A DNA stretch of 12,892 nt, from the NCBI GenBank assembly GCA_031278025.1, contig JAITLF010000029.1, positions 1-12,892 on the forward strand, written 5' to 3'. The notes under the pieces are model-generated. The model was given only the letters and a program-made list of their open reading frames with translations. It did no database searches and was not told where the DNA came from. The translations under genes were made by a program, and so were the position numbers. The stretch comes from Treponema sp. Its GTDB lineage: Bacteria > Spirochaetota > Spirochaetia > Treponematales > Breznakiellaceae. Below are positions 6,477 to 12,892 of this stretch, one piece after another (the first letter of the stretch is position 1; the number at the start of each line of letters is the position of its first letter).

Positions 6477-7274
6477 GTGCTGGAAATACGGAATCTGTAC
6501 TGCGGCTATAACGGCGGCGATGTTATCAAAAATATTTCCCTGAAAGCCGAACGCGGGGAAATTCTCTGCGTCGCCGGACCCAACGGCTGCGGAAAGACCA
6601 CTCTTCTCAAGGCAATCGCCCATATACTCCACTACCGGGGCAGCATCGCCGTTGATTCCCGCGAGGTTTCGTCGTTCAGCAGAAAGGCGCTGGCAAGAAA
6701 GATCGCCGTGATGAGCCAGGGGCAGGAGATATACTTCCCCTTTACGGTAGCCGATACGGTGGCGCTGGGCAGATACGCCCATTCCGAAAAGTACATTTCA
6801 TCGCTTTCGCAAAGGGACAGAATACTGATAGCGGAGATTCTTGAAAAGCTCGGTCTTGCCGATGTAAAGGACAGGATGATAAATGAACTGTCCGGGGGGC
6901 AGCTTCAGCGGGTTTTTCTGGCGCGGACTCTGGTTCAGGACCCGGAAATAATCCTCCTCGACGAGCCGACGAATCACCTGGACCTGAAATACCAGGTGGA
7001 ATTACTGCGGGGCCTCGCGGACTGGGCCAGGGGAAACGGCAGGACCGTTATCGCCGTACTCCATGACCTTAACCTGTCCCGCCGTTTCGCGGACACCATT
7101 GCGCTGATGCGCGAGGGCAGACTCGTTGCCGTGGGAATCCCCGGCGAGGTTCTTGGCCGGGAAATTCTGGAATCCGTATACGGCATGGACGTTCATTCCT
7201 TTATGCTGCAATCACTTTCGGCCTGGCGGACGGACGCCCCGGCCCAAACCGGGCAGGATTACTGTCATGCCTGA
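6477..7274 (+). CDS. btuD: Corrinoid ABC importer, ATPase subunit (BtuD-like)
   Basis: The gene encodes 265 residues from GTG 6477, with AGGAGG (6464-6469) seven bases upstream. All ABC ATPase motifs are intact: Walker A GPNGCGKT (34-41), Q-loop around Q81-Q83, signature LSGGQ (138-142), Walker B IILLDEPT (158-165), D-loop NHLD just after, and the switch His196 in VLHDLN. The spacing and the C-terminal GEVLGREILESVYGMDV segment fit the FepC/BtuD group. It powers import through BtuC in the cytoplasm. It overlaps the nitrogenase-like fusion gene by eight bases, so transport and the reductase are translationally linked. Confidence 0.93.
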   Translation: MLEIRNLYCGYNGGDVIKNISLKAERGEILCVAGPNGCGKTTLLKAIAHILHYRGSIAVDSREVSSFSRKALARKIAVMSQGQEIYFPFTVADTVALGRYAHSEKYISSLSQRDRILIAEILEKLGLADVKDRMINELSGGQLQRVFLARTLVQDPEIILLDEPTNHLDLKYQVELLRGLADWARGNGRTVIAVLHDLNLSRRFADTIALMREGRLVAVGIPGEVLGREILESVYGMDVHSFMLQSLSAWRTDAPAQTGQDYCHA

Positions 7275-9456
7275 GATTGCCGTTTACGGGAAGGGCGGAA
7301 TTGGCAAATCGACCATAGCCGCGAATATTTCCGCCGCCCTTGCCGGGGAAGGAAAGCGTATACTGCAGATCGGCTGCGATCCCAAGCACGATTCGACGCG
7401 CCTCCTGCTGCACGGGGAACGGATCACCACCGTGCTGGACTATGTCCGGGACACGGCCCCGGACAAATGCCGGCTTTCCGATATTGTCCGCACCGGGGCC
7501 TTTGGGGTTCACTGCGTTGAGGCCGGGGGCCCGGAGCCGGGGGTGGGCTGCGCGGGCCGGGGTATCCTGACCACCTTCGAGTTACTGGACCGGCTGGGGA
7601 TAAAAGAAAACCGCTACGACGCGATCATCTACGATGTTCTGGGGGATGTGGTATGCGGCGGCTTCGCGGTTCCCATCAGGCGGGATTACGCGGAAAAGGT
7701 CTACATCGTAACTTCCGGGGAATTTATGTCGCTCTACGCGGCGAATAATATTCTGCGGGGTATACGCAACTACGATCAGGCCGGGAACAGGGCGGGCGGA
7801 ATCATCTTCAACTCCAGGGGGGAGGAGGAAGAAGAAATGGTACGCCGTTTCTGCGGCGCCGTTTCCCTGCCCCTGATCGCCTCCATCAAAAGGGACTCCC
7901 TCTTTGCCGGCGCCGAGCAGCGGGGAAGCTGCCTGGTGGAAGCCTGGCCCGACTCGCCTCTTGCCGGACAATTCGCGGAGCTGGCGCGGCGGATCTACAC
8001 GCAGGAGGATTTTTACCCCGCGCTTCCCCTGGGCGACGAGGAACTTGAGGAGCGGCTTCTTGAAAAGAGAACTTTTGCCGCCGCGAAACAAAACCCGCCC
8101 GTACAGTCCGCCGCCGCCTCCCCGGCCGCTTCGTCAGGCGGAAGGCCCGCGTGGTTTTCCAAGGGCCTTGTCGCCAGGGAACCGCTGCACGGCTGCGCCT
8201 TTAACGGCGCCATGAGCATCTGTACCCAGGTGGAAGACGGTATCTGCATCGCCCACGGCCCGGAAAGCTGCGCCCATATTACCTACCAGGGCATCACGTC
8301 CGCTTCAAGGCGCTTTATCCTGGAGCGGGGGATCGTGCTGCCCTATACGTCCGCGCCGCCCGTAGTGTCCTCGCGGATGAACGAGGGGGTTATGATATTC
8401 GGCGGAACCGAAACGCTGCGCAAAAAGCTCCTTGAGGCAAAGGCGCGGAAACCCAGGGTGATCTTCGTTTTAACTACCTGCCCGAGCGGCGTCATCGGCG
8501 ACGATATCCGCTTTGTCCTTGACTATGAGGACGAGGACACGAGAATCGTGCCCGTACTTGCCGACGGCGTTATCCGGGGCGATTTTCTGCAGGGCATCTT
8601 TATCGCCTACATGGAAATTGCCCGGGCATTGATCGACAGGAACGTAAGCGCCGAAGAAAACACGGTGAATATCGTGGCCGAAAAAGCCGAGACAAACGCC
8701 CGTTCGGAAAGCCTGCGCTACGTGACGGAGATTCTGGGGCGTTTCGGCATTAAGATCAACTGCAATTTCCTCTGTGAAACCAGCGTGGAAAGTATACGCG
8801 CCTTTAAGCGGGGAAAACTCAACATCCTCGCGTACAACGACTACATGGGCAGAACTATCCGGGATTTTTTGAAAAAGGAATTTGGCGCGGAATTCCTGGA
8901 TGAACCCTTTCCTGTTGGTTTTCGGGAAAGCTGCGGCTGGGTCCGCAAGATCGGCGAATACTTCGGCAGGGGCGGGGACGAAATCGAAAGTATTATCGCC
9001 GATTATAAAAGGGAATACCAGGAGGGGATAGCGGAGATAAAGGCAGAGCTTAAAGGCAAAAGGCTTATGGTTATCACCTATAACCAGGATATTGACTGGA
9101 TACTGCAGACCGCCTTTGATCTGGAAATGGAAATTGCCTTTGTGGGGATCCTCAATTTTTCCCAGGACAACAGTTTTCGTACCGTCTTTCGGGACAGTAT
9201 AGCGGAACTGCGGGTCCCCTACGAAAACGAACGGAGGCAGGACGATCTGGGGCGGGTAAAGCCGGATCTCCTGCTTACCAATTACGGTTCCAATGATCAG
9301 GACCCGGCCATACTCGCGGACACCATACCCCTAAGCCCTACCGCGGGTTTCCTGGGCGGCCTTGAGTTCGCCAGGCGCTGGGGCGAAATCTTCAGGATGA
9401 ATCTGCGGGAAGGCTGGAGACAGGATGATTCACTATTCAGAAAATATTACGCCTGA
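7267..9456 (+). CDS. Nitrogenase-like reductase: NifH/BchL-type ATPase fused to NifD/BchN-type subunit
   Basis: The gene encodes 729 residues. ATG 7267 overlaps btuD, has AGGA eight bases before it, and gives a standard NifH-type beginning; the frame runs further upstream (to 7126) only inside btuD. Residues 1 to about 265 are a NifH/BchL/CfbC-type electron-transfer ATPase: Walker A GKGGIGKS (8-15), CDPKHDST (37-44), GVGCAGRG with C95, and DVLGDVVCGG with C130, the two cysteines that bridge the dimer's [4Fe-4S] cluster. After an Ala/Pro/Ser linker (about 270-295), residues 297-729 are a component-1 alpha-type domain. C310 (HGCAFNGA), C335 (HGPESCAH) and C405 (TTCPSGVIGDD) match NifD C62, C88 and C154, or the three cluster cysteines of BchN. 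The FeMo-cofactor ligands are absent: the C275 position is Y523 (LNILAYNDYMGR), and no His lies near the H442 region (680-705). It is therefore not a dinitrogen-fixing enzyme. Being between btuD and cobU suggests a corrinoid or tetrapyrrole substrate, or Co(II) reduction. The fusion itself is unusual. Confidence 0.9.
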   Translation: MPEIAVYGKGGIGKSTIAANISAALAGEGKRILQIGCDPKHDSTRLLLHGERITTVLDYVRDTAPDKCRLSDIVRTGAFGVHCVEAGGPEPGVGCAGRGILTTFELLDRLGIKENRYDAIIYDVLGDVVCGGFAVPIRRDYAEKVYIVTSGEFMSLYAANNILRGIRNYDQAGNRAGGIIFNSRGEEEEEMVRRFCGAVSLPLIASIKRDSLFAGAEQRGSCLVEAWPDSPLAGQFAELARRIYTQEDFYPALPLGDEELEERLLEKRTFAAAKQNPPVQSAAASPAASSGGRPAWFSKGLVAREPLHGCAFNGAMSICTQVEDGICIAHGPESCAHITYQGITSASRRFILERGIVLPYTSAPPVVSSRMNEGVMIFGGTETLRKKLLEAKARKPRVIFVLTTCPSGVIGDDIRFVLDYEDEDTRIVPVLADGVIRGDFLQGIFIAYMEIARALIDRNVSAEENTVNIVAEKAETNARSESLRYVTEILGRFGIKINCNFLCETSVESIRAFKRGKLNILAYNDYMGRTIRDFLKKEFGAEFLDEPFPVGFRESCGWVRKIGEYFGRGGDEIESIIADYKREYQEGIAEIKAELKGKRLMVITYNQDIDWILQTAFDLEMEIAFVGILNFSQDNSFRTVFRDSIAELRVPYENERRQDDLGRVKPDLLLTNYGSNDQDPAILADTIPLSPTAGFLGGLEFARRWGEIFRMNLREGWRQDDSLFRKYYA

Positions 9457-10789
9457 CAGTTTTTCCGGCGCGCTTTTCGCGGTGGAAGGCATCAAAGACG
9501 CCTGCACCATCTTAAACGGGCCCACAGGCTGCAAGTTCTACCACAGCGCCATAGCGGACGCCCAGTTTCTCCGCACCCCTACGTTTAATCCCCTGGAATA
9601 CACCGAGGGCTTTTACTTTGGCCAGTCCCGCATACCCTCCACCTACCTTGACGGCGAAGACTACGTCTTTGGCGGCGGGGAAAAAATCGCGAAAATACTC
9701 AGGGCCGCGGTCCGGAAAAACCCCGGCCTTATCGCCGTGATCAATTCCCCGGGCGCCGCCCTCATCGGGGACGACCTCGACCGCTTCCTCGCCGAGGAAG
9801 TCGGGGACATACCCTCTTTCGCGCTGGAAAACACCGGATTTTCGGGCAGTTTCGGTTCCGGCTACCAGAAGGCGATCATCCGCGCCCTGGACGCGGTAAG
9901 GCGGCGCGGCGCTTCCCCGGACGCAAAGCCCCCGCCTAACGGTAATACCGTTACAGGCGGCGGGACGGCCCGCGGCGGCGGTGAGACGGGGCGGACGGTG
10001 AACATCCTGGGAATCTGCATCTATCAAAAACACTACGCGCAGAATCTTGCCGTTTTAGGGCGCCTCCTAGAACTTTCCGGCATTGAATTAACTGCCGCGC
10101 CCGGCGCGGGGGACGATGCGGCCTCGCTTTCCGGAATTGGCCGGGCTGCTTTAAACGTGGCGCTTTACCCCGAGTACAGCCTTGAGATCGCGGAAAAACT
10201 GAAGAACGAATACGGAACCCCGTACTTCATCCCGGAAGAAGGGCCGCCCATCGGTTTTGACGCCGCCGAGGCGTTTATCCGCGGAATATGCCGCGAGCTG
10301 GGCGGGGACGGGCAGAAGGCCCTTGGGGAAATTGAGCGGGCAAGGGCCAGGGCCTACCTCTACCTCTCCCGTTTTTCCTCCCTCCTCGGCCTGCCCCGGG
10401 GAACGCTCTTTTCCGTAAAGGCCGAGGCATCCATCGCGTATGCCATAACCAAATGGCTTTGCGCTTACCTGGGGATGGTACCCGCGTCGGTTTCCGTACT
10501 GCCCGGCGGCGACGCATTCTTTATCCGCAGGCTCGAAACATTTCTCGCGGAAATCCGTTACCCGCAAGCGCTAAACGCTCCGATAATAGAAACGCCGGCG
10601 CATATCCTTCTGGCCGACGGAAACACAATAGCGGAACTAAAACTATACGGACAGAAATTCTGCGGTATAGAAATAGCCCTGCCGTCCCTGGGGTATATCG
10701 ACATCACCGGGAAAACCCTTTTCGGCGGGGACGGGGCGCTGTTCCTGTTGGAACAGATACTAAACGGCCTGCGCTATGTCATGGTATAG
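9425..10789 (+). CDS. Nitrogenase-like component-1 beta-type subunit (NifK/BchB-like)
   Basis: The gene encodes 454 residues and overlaps the fusion gene by 32 bases; GGAGA (9416-9420) precedes the ATG. It should pair with the NifD-like domain as NifK does with NifD or BchB with BchN. The N-terminal part aligns with NifK: SFSGALFAVEGIKDACTILN then GPTGC, so C36 matches NifK C95 (the position held by the cluster-ligating Asp36 in BchB). NifK C70 corresponds to D11, and NifK C153 corresponds to P109 in NSPGAALIGDD. Only one of the three P-cluster cysteines is kept, which favours a single [4Fe-4S] cluster with three ligands from the partner. The second Rossmann-like domain starts at NILGICIY (193-200) after a Gly/Pro-rich insertion (about 159-191). 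The 3' end carries YIDITGKTLFGGDGALFLLE, resembling the closing helix region of component-1 proteins. Start and family are well supported; the substrate is unknown. Confidence 0.85.
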   Translation: MIHYSENITPDSFSGALFAVEGIKDACTILNGPTGCKFYHSAIADAQFLRTPTFNPLEYTEGFYFGQSRIPSTYLDGEDYVFGGGEKIAKILRAAVRKNPGLIAVINSPGAALIGDDLDRFLAEEVGDIPSFALENTGFSGSFGSGYQKAIIRALDAVRRRGASPDAKPPPNGNTVTGGGTARGGGETGRTVNILGICIYQKHYAQNLAVLGRLLELSGIELTAAPGAGDDAASLSGIGRAALNVALYPEYSLEIAEKLKNEYGTPYFIPEEGPPIGFDAAEAFIRGICRELGGDGQKALGEIERARARAYLYLSRFSSLLGLPRGTLFSVKAEASIAYAITKWLCAYLGMVPASVSVLPGGDAFFIRRLETFLAEIRYPQALNAPIIETPAHILLADGNTIAELKLYGQKFCGIEIALPSLGYIDITGKTLFGGDGALFLLEQILNGLRYVMV

Positions 10790-10801
10790 TTAAGCGTTGG
10801 G

Positions 10802-10934
10802 AGGGGGGGCCAGTTACCGTGCGGCGGGCGCGTATGAATCAGGCCGCCCTGGCCCCCCCTGCGCCGGAGCCTCCTCCCCGGCTGCGCCGTGTGCGGGGTC
10901 TCCGGCTACCCCCCGGCCAGGCGCCTGCGGCGCC
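10802..10934 (+). repeat. GC-rich three-hairpin intercistronic region before cobU
   Basis: Three stems lie in the 176-base gap. First, AGGGGGGGCCAG (10802-10813) and CTGGCCCCCCCT (10849-10860) are a perfect 12-base inverted repeat with GGCGG/CCGCC pairing inside. Second, CCGGAG (10864-10869) pairs with CTCCGG (10900-10905) around a nested CCCCG (10876-10880) and CGGGG (10894-10898). Third, GGCGCC (10920-10925) pairs with GGCGCC (10929-10934) over a TGC loop. A C6 tract (10909-10914) could compete for the G7 arm. No U-run or promoter is apparent. It may be an attenuator, a processing site or an intergenic repeat; I see no known RNA family in it. Confidence 0.65.
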
Positions 10935-10965
10935 GAAACACGGTACTGATGAAGGAGAGAAAGCT

Positions 10966-11487
10966 ATGGTTATTTTGATAACGGGCGGCATAAAGGCGGG
11001 AAAATCCCGGCGCGCCCTGGAACTGGCGCTTGAATGGCCCTTCCCCGTCTCGTTTGTCGCCACCGCGGAGGTCCTGGACGATGAGATGCGGGAGCGGATC
11101 GCGCGGCACCGGGAAGAACGGGCCGGCCTGGCCGCAGGTAGAAGCGGCGGCTTTGTCACCGTCGAGGAACCGCTGGAACTGGATCGGGCAACGGCGGCGG
11201 CGGGGGAACGCGCCGTAGTGGACTGTATTCCCATGTGGGTAAACAACCTCATGTACTACAGGCGGGAAGCTGACTTTGGCCGTATACTCGAAGGTTTTAC
11301 CGCCGGCATACGCACGAGTATGCGCGACTGCGTTATTGTCACCAATGAAACCGGGCTTGGCAATGTCCCCTTTGATGAAAGCACAAGGCGCTACAATATG
11401 CTCCTTGCGGAGGCCAACAGGAAAATCGCCGCCGCCGCGGACAGGGTAGAACTCATGGTTTGCGGCATCCCCCTCAGGGTAAAATGA
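10966..11487 (+). CDS. cobU: Bifunctional adenosylcobinamide kinase / adenosylcobinamide-phosphate guanylyltransferase
   Basis: The gene encodes 173 residues, typical for CobU/CobP. It phosphorylates adenosylcobinamide and then attaches GMP to make adenosyl-GDP-cobinamide, the activated corrinoid that CobS joins to the lower nucleotide. Motifs: P-loop GGIKAGKS (7-14); VATAEVLDDEMRERIARHREER (31-52; key residues DDEM and H48, in the position of the guanylylated His of Salmonella CobU); VDCIPMWVNNLM in place of the usual DCLTLWLSNLL; and TNETGLGNVP (126-135) with the closing GIPLRVK. The start at 10966 has AAGGAG (10952-10957) at eight bases. The frame is open far upstream into the nifK-like gene, but that stretch is the GC-rich hairpin region. 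Its stop overlaps the CbiR start (ATGA). Confidence 0.94.
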   Translation: MVILITGGIKAGKSRRALELALEWPFPVSFVATAEVLDDEMRERIARHREERAGLAAGRSGGFVTVEEPLELDRATAAAGERAVVDCIPMWVNNLMYYRREADFGRILEGFTAGIRTSMRDCVIVTNETGLGNVPFDESTRRYNMLLAEANRKIAAAADRVELMVCGIPLRVK

Positions 11488-12209
11488 TGGGCACAATCAG
11501 CGTTCCTTCATGGGTCATCCCCGGTACTTACCTTGAAAATCTCCGCTTTCTTGAAGACAAGAACGAAGTGTCGGGAGTAGAATTACTGTTTTTTATCTAT
11601 GACGGGGAAATCAAAAAGATGCTCGACGATGAATGGGAGGAAATACTGCGGTACCGGGAACGCTTTGTCTTTACCGCGCATCTGCCGGACCGGCTGCTTC
11701 CCGGGCACAGGGAACTTATAGAACGCCTCGCGCCCCTCTCGCGCCATTTCATTGTGCATCCGGGTCTCCCCGAAGATGCCCCGGAACTGGCGGTTCTTGT
11801 CAACGGATGGGCCGCCGAATTTCCGCGTTGCCGTTTTCTTGCCGAAAATACCGGTCCCGGTATGATTGAGTCGCTGCTGCCCCTCCTGGATAAAAACGTA
11901 GGGCTTTGTATGGATACGGGCCACCTCCTGCTTGAGGGGACGGATCCGGCGGCCTGGTTTGCCGGCCGCCGGGAACGTACCGCGGAAATACACCTGCACG
12001 GCGTTGACCGGGACAGGGCGGCCCTTGATGGGAGGCTTCCGGATCACCGGCCTATAGCGGCGGAAGCGGCCTGGTTCAAAAAATTACGGCCGCTTCTGCG
12101 GGAATTTGACGGGGTAATAAACGTGGAAATGTTTTCCTGGGAAGAGGCGCGGGAAAGCATCGCCGCGTTAATAGGGAAGAGTGAGGAGAAGGTGTGTCGT
12201 ATTGTGTAA
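11484..12209 (+). CDS. cbiR: CbiR-type cobamide amidohydrolase (AP endonuclease 2 / TIM-barrel family)
   Basis: The gene encodes 241 residues; ATG 11484 overlaps the cobU stop by four bases (ATGA). CbiR, described in Akkermansia muciniphila, hydrolyses the nucleotide loop of cobamides so that cobinamide-type precursors can be rebuilt with another lower base. The protein shows the sugar-phosphate-isomerase/AP-endonuclease-2 barrel pattern: GVELLFF with E33, FTAHLPDRLLPG with H66, FIVHPG with H92, FLAENTGPG with E121, CMDTGHLLL with D144 and H147, EIHLHGVD with H170 and H172, LPDHRPI with D187 and H188, and VINVEMF with E215. These are the usual places for metal ligands and catalytic residues in the barrel. 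The name rests on the fold plus its place between cobU and cobT; a different metal-dependent TIM-barrel hydrolase or isomerase is possible but less likely in this setting. A cbiZ-type remodelling gene is not seen in the window. Confidence 0.8.
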   Translation: MMGTISVPSWVIPGTYLENLRFLEDKNEVSGVELLFFIYDGEIKKMLDDEWEEILRYRERFVFTAHLPDRLLPGHRELIERLAPLSRHFIVHPGLPEDAPELAVLVNGWAAEFPRCRFLAENTGPGMIESLLPLLDKNVGLCMDTGHLLLEGTDPAAWFAGRRERTAEIHLHGVDRDRAALDGRLPDHRPIAAEAAWFKKLRPLLREFDGVINVEMFSWEEARESIAALIGKSEEKVCRIV

Positions 12210-12230
12210 AACCGTAAAATGTGATAAAAT
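12202..12230 (+). promoter_or_regulatory. Probable extended -10 promoter of cobT
   Basis: TTGTGT (12202-12207) and TAAAAT (12225-12230) are 17 bases apart, and the -10 is preceded by TGA, giving an extended -10 TGnTAAAAT. The -35 overlaps the cbiR stop codon. Transcription would start near 12237, just before the structured leader, so cobT can be made independently of the riboswitch at 3526. Confidence 0.55.
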
Positions 12231-12362
12231 GGATCTCCATACGGGGGCGCCGCTGTGATGCGCGCGAAACGTTGAGGGTGTCTGCGGAGTAAGTGCGGCA
12301 AGGCGTGGGCCCCCCTTAAAATTTATCAGGGCAGCAGTAAAACTGCCGACAGGAGGTTAACG
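12231..12362 (+). promoter_or_regulatory. Structured 5' leader of cobT, possible unrecognised regulatory RNA
   Basis: GGGGGC (12243-12248) pairs with GCCCCC (12309-12314) and, directly inside, GCCGC (12249-12253) pairs with GCGGC (12295-12299), enclosing a 41-base loop region and leaving a 9-base bulge (12300-12308). A second hairpin, GGCAG (12330-12334) with CTGCC (12343-12347), stands four bases before the strong ribosome site AGGAGG (12351-12356). The cobalamin riboswitch blocks present at 3526-3724 are not found here. The layout (promoter, branched stem, hairpin at the ribosome site) suits translational control, but no ligand is proposed. Confidence 0.5.
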
Positions 12363-12892
12363 GTGAAAGATCTGAAAACGGCTATGGAAGAACATCTTGA
12401 CGATCTGACAAAACCCAGGGGAAGCCTGGGAAAACTTGAAACGTACTGCGTAAAAATGGCGGAAATACAGCAGCGCGTTCCCCCGGAAATCAAAAAAAAG
12501 GGAATCTACGTTTTTGCCGGGGATCACGGCATCGCCTCCTGCGGCGTGTCCCTTTATCCCCAGGAGGTAACCCGGCAGATGGCGCTGAATATCCTCGCCG
12601 GAGGGGCGGGCATCAACGCCCTGGCAGGTGGAACCGGCTGGGAGATAATCCTGGTGGACGCCGGGATCATGGGGGACGATCTTCCCCCGGATAGCGATCT
12701 GAAAGCGGTATGCCCCTTTGTGCGGGCGCGGATTGGGCGCGGAACCAAAAACAGTTTCGAGGAACCCGCCATGACCGAAGCGGAAACGGAGCAGGCTCTG
12801 GATCGGGGCAGGGCCCTGGCGCAGGACGCGGCGGACAGGAAATTCGATCTTACCGCCATCGGGGATCTGGGTATTGGCAACACTACTACCGC
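12363..12892 (+). CDS. cobT: Nicotinate-nucleotide:dimethylbenzimidazole phosphoribosyltransferase, 5' part
   Basis: The frame starts at GTG 12363, six bases after AGGAGG, and is open to the window end; 176 of roughly 350 residues are visible. CobT transfers phosphoribose from nicotinate mononucleotide to a lower base such as 5,6-dimethylbenzimidazole, giving the alpha-riboside phosphate used by CobS. Motifs: LTKPRGSLGKLE near residue 15, the GDHGIASCGVSLYPQEVTRQ type stretch (key residues DHG and YPxEVT), AGGAGINALA, the GTKNSFEEPAMTEAE stretch, and AIGDLGIGNTTTA at the cut end, matching the family's GEMGIGNTT loop. The catalytic glutamate lies beyond the window. Together with cobU and cbiR it completes the lower-base side of cobamide remodelling; cobS and cobC are expected downstream but not visible. 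Confidence 0.95.
   Translation, partial: MKDLKTAMEEHLDDLTKPRGSLGKLETYCVKMAEIQQRVPPEIKKKGIYVFAGDHGIASCGVSLYPQEVTRQMALNILAGGAGINALAGGTGWEIILVDAGIMGDDLPPDSDLKAVCPFVRARIGRGTKNSFEEPAMTEAETEQALDRGRALAQDAADRKFDLTAIGDLGIGNTTT

Noticed and set aside
7126..7266. N-terminal extension of the NifH-NifD fusion to an ATG at 7126
   Set aside because: These bases code for the C-terminus of BtuD in another frame; the NifH-type fold starts at 7267, where a ribosome site also lies.
7267..10789. A true dinitrogen-fixing nitrogenase
   Set aside because: The FeMo-cofactor Cys and His positions are not kept, two of three NifK P-cluster cysteines are missing, and no nifE, nifN or nifB lies nearby.
10453..10965. 344-residue version of CobU starting inside the NifK-like gene
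   Set aside because: The extra part is Arg/Pro-rich shadow translation of the NifK-like gene and the GC-rich hairpins; ATG 10966 has a good ribosome site and begins the CobU P-loop region directly.
12231..12362. A second cobalamin riboswitch before cobT
   Set aside because: No GCCACTG box, no GGTGxAAxTCC block and no CCCGxxACTG block is present; AGGAGG near the end is simply the ribosome site.
1..12892. CRISPR arrays, tRNA or rRNA genes, insertion-sequence transposases
   Set aside because: I found no regularly spaced long direct repeats, no tRNA-like cloverleaf with the conserved T-arm sequence, no rRNA sequence and no transposase motifs.

Overview
The window looks like chromosome of an anaerobic spirochaete, most likely a Treponema of the termite-gut type. 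The best taxonomic evidence is a tandem pair of secreted FlaA-type periplasmic flagellar sheath proteins. The moderately high GC and the nitrogenase-superfamily genes fit that guess, but it remains an inference without a search.

Layout. Positions 1-735 hold the 3' end of a gene of uncertain function. Next is a two-gene flaA operon (869-2367) behind a perfect TTGACA-17-TATAAT promoter. A convergent two-gene minus-strand unit follows (3371 down to 2429): a small unknown protein overlapping a probable PD-(D/E)XK-like plus winged-helix protein. A GC-rich hairpin between the converging units can end both. From 3497 to the end of the window everything concerns cobamides (the vitamin B12 family). 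A promoter leads into a cobalamin riboswitch with a terminator-type expression platform, then an unexplained 136-nt inverted-repeat element. After these come a divergent PduO-type adenosyltransferase, a BtuF-BtuC-BtuD-type importer, a nitrogenase-like NifH-NifD fusion, a NifK-like partner, CobU and CbiR. CobT, cut by the window end, has its own probable promoter and a structured leader.

How the genes fit together. BtuFCD would import corrinoids, CbiR would cut the nucleotide loop off foreign cobamides, CobU would activate cobinamide to GDP-cobinamide, and CobT would activate the new lower base. The adenosyltransferase-like protein would put on the upper ligand. That is a cobamide salvage and remodelling pathway repressed by its product. 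The unexplained part is the ATP-dependent nitrogenase-like reductase inside it. All nucleotide-switch and [4Fe-4S] cysteines of the NifH half are present. The three metallocluster cysteines of the NifD half are present, and one cysteine of the NifK partner is present, a ligand set like that of the tetrapyrrole reductase BchNB. The FeMo-cofactor ligands are missing. I therefore read it as a reductase for a tetrapyrrole or corrinoid substrate, or for Co(II)-to-Co(I) reduction, and not as a nitrogenase. This is the best candidate for an undescribed system here.

Three non-coding stretches (3753-3888, 10802-10934 and 12231-12350) carry strong inverted-repeat structure that I cannot assign to a known family.
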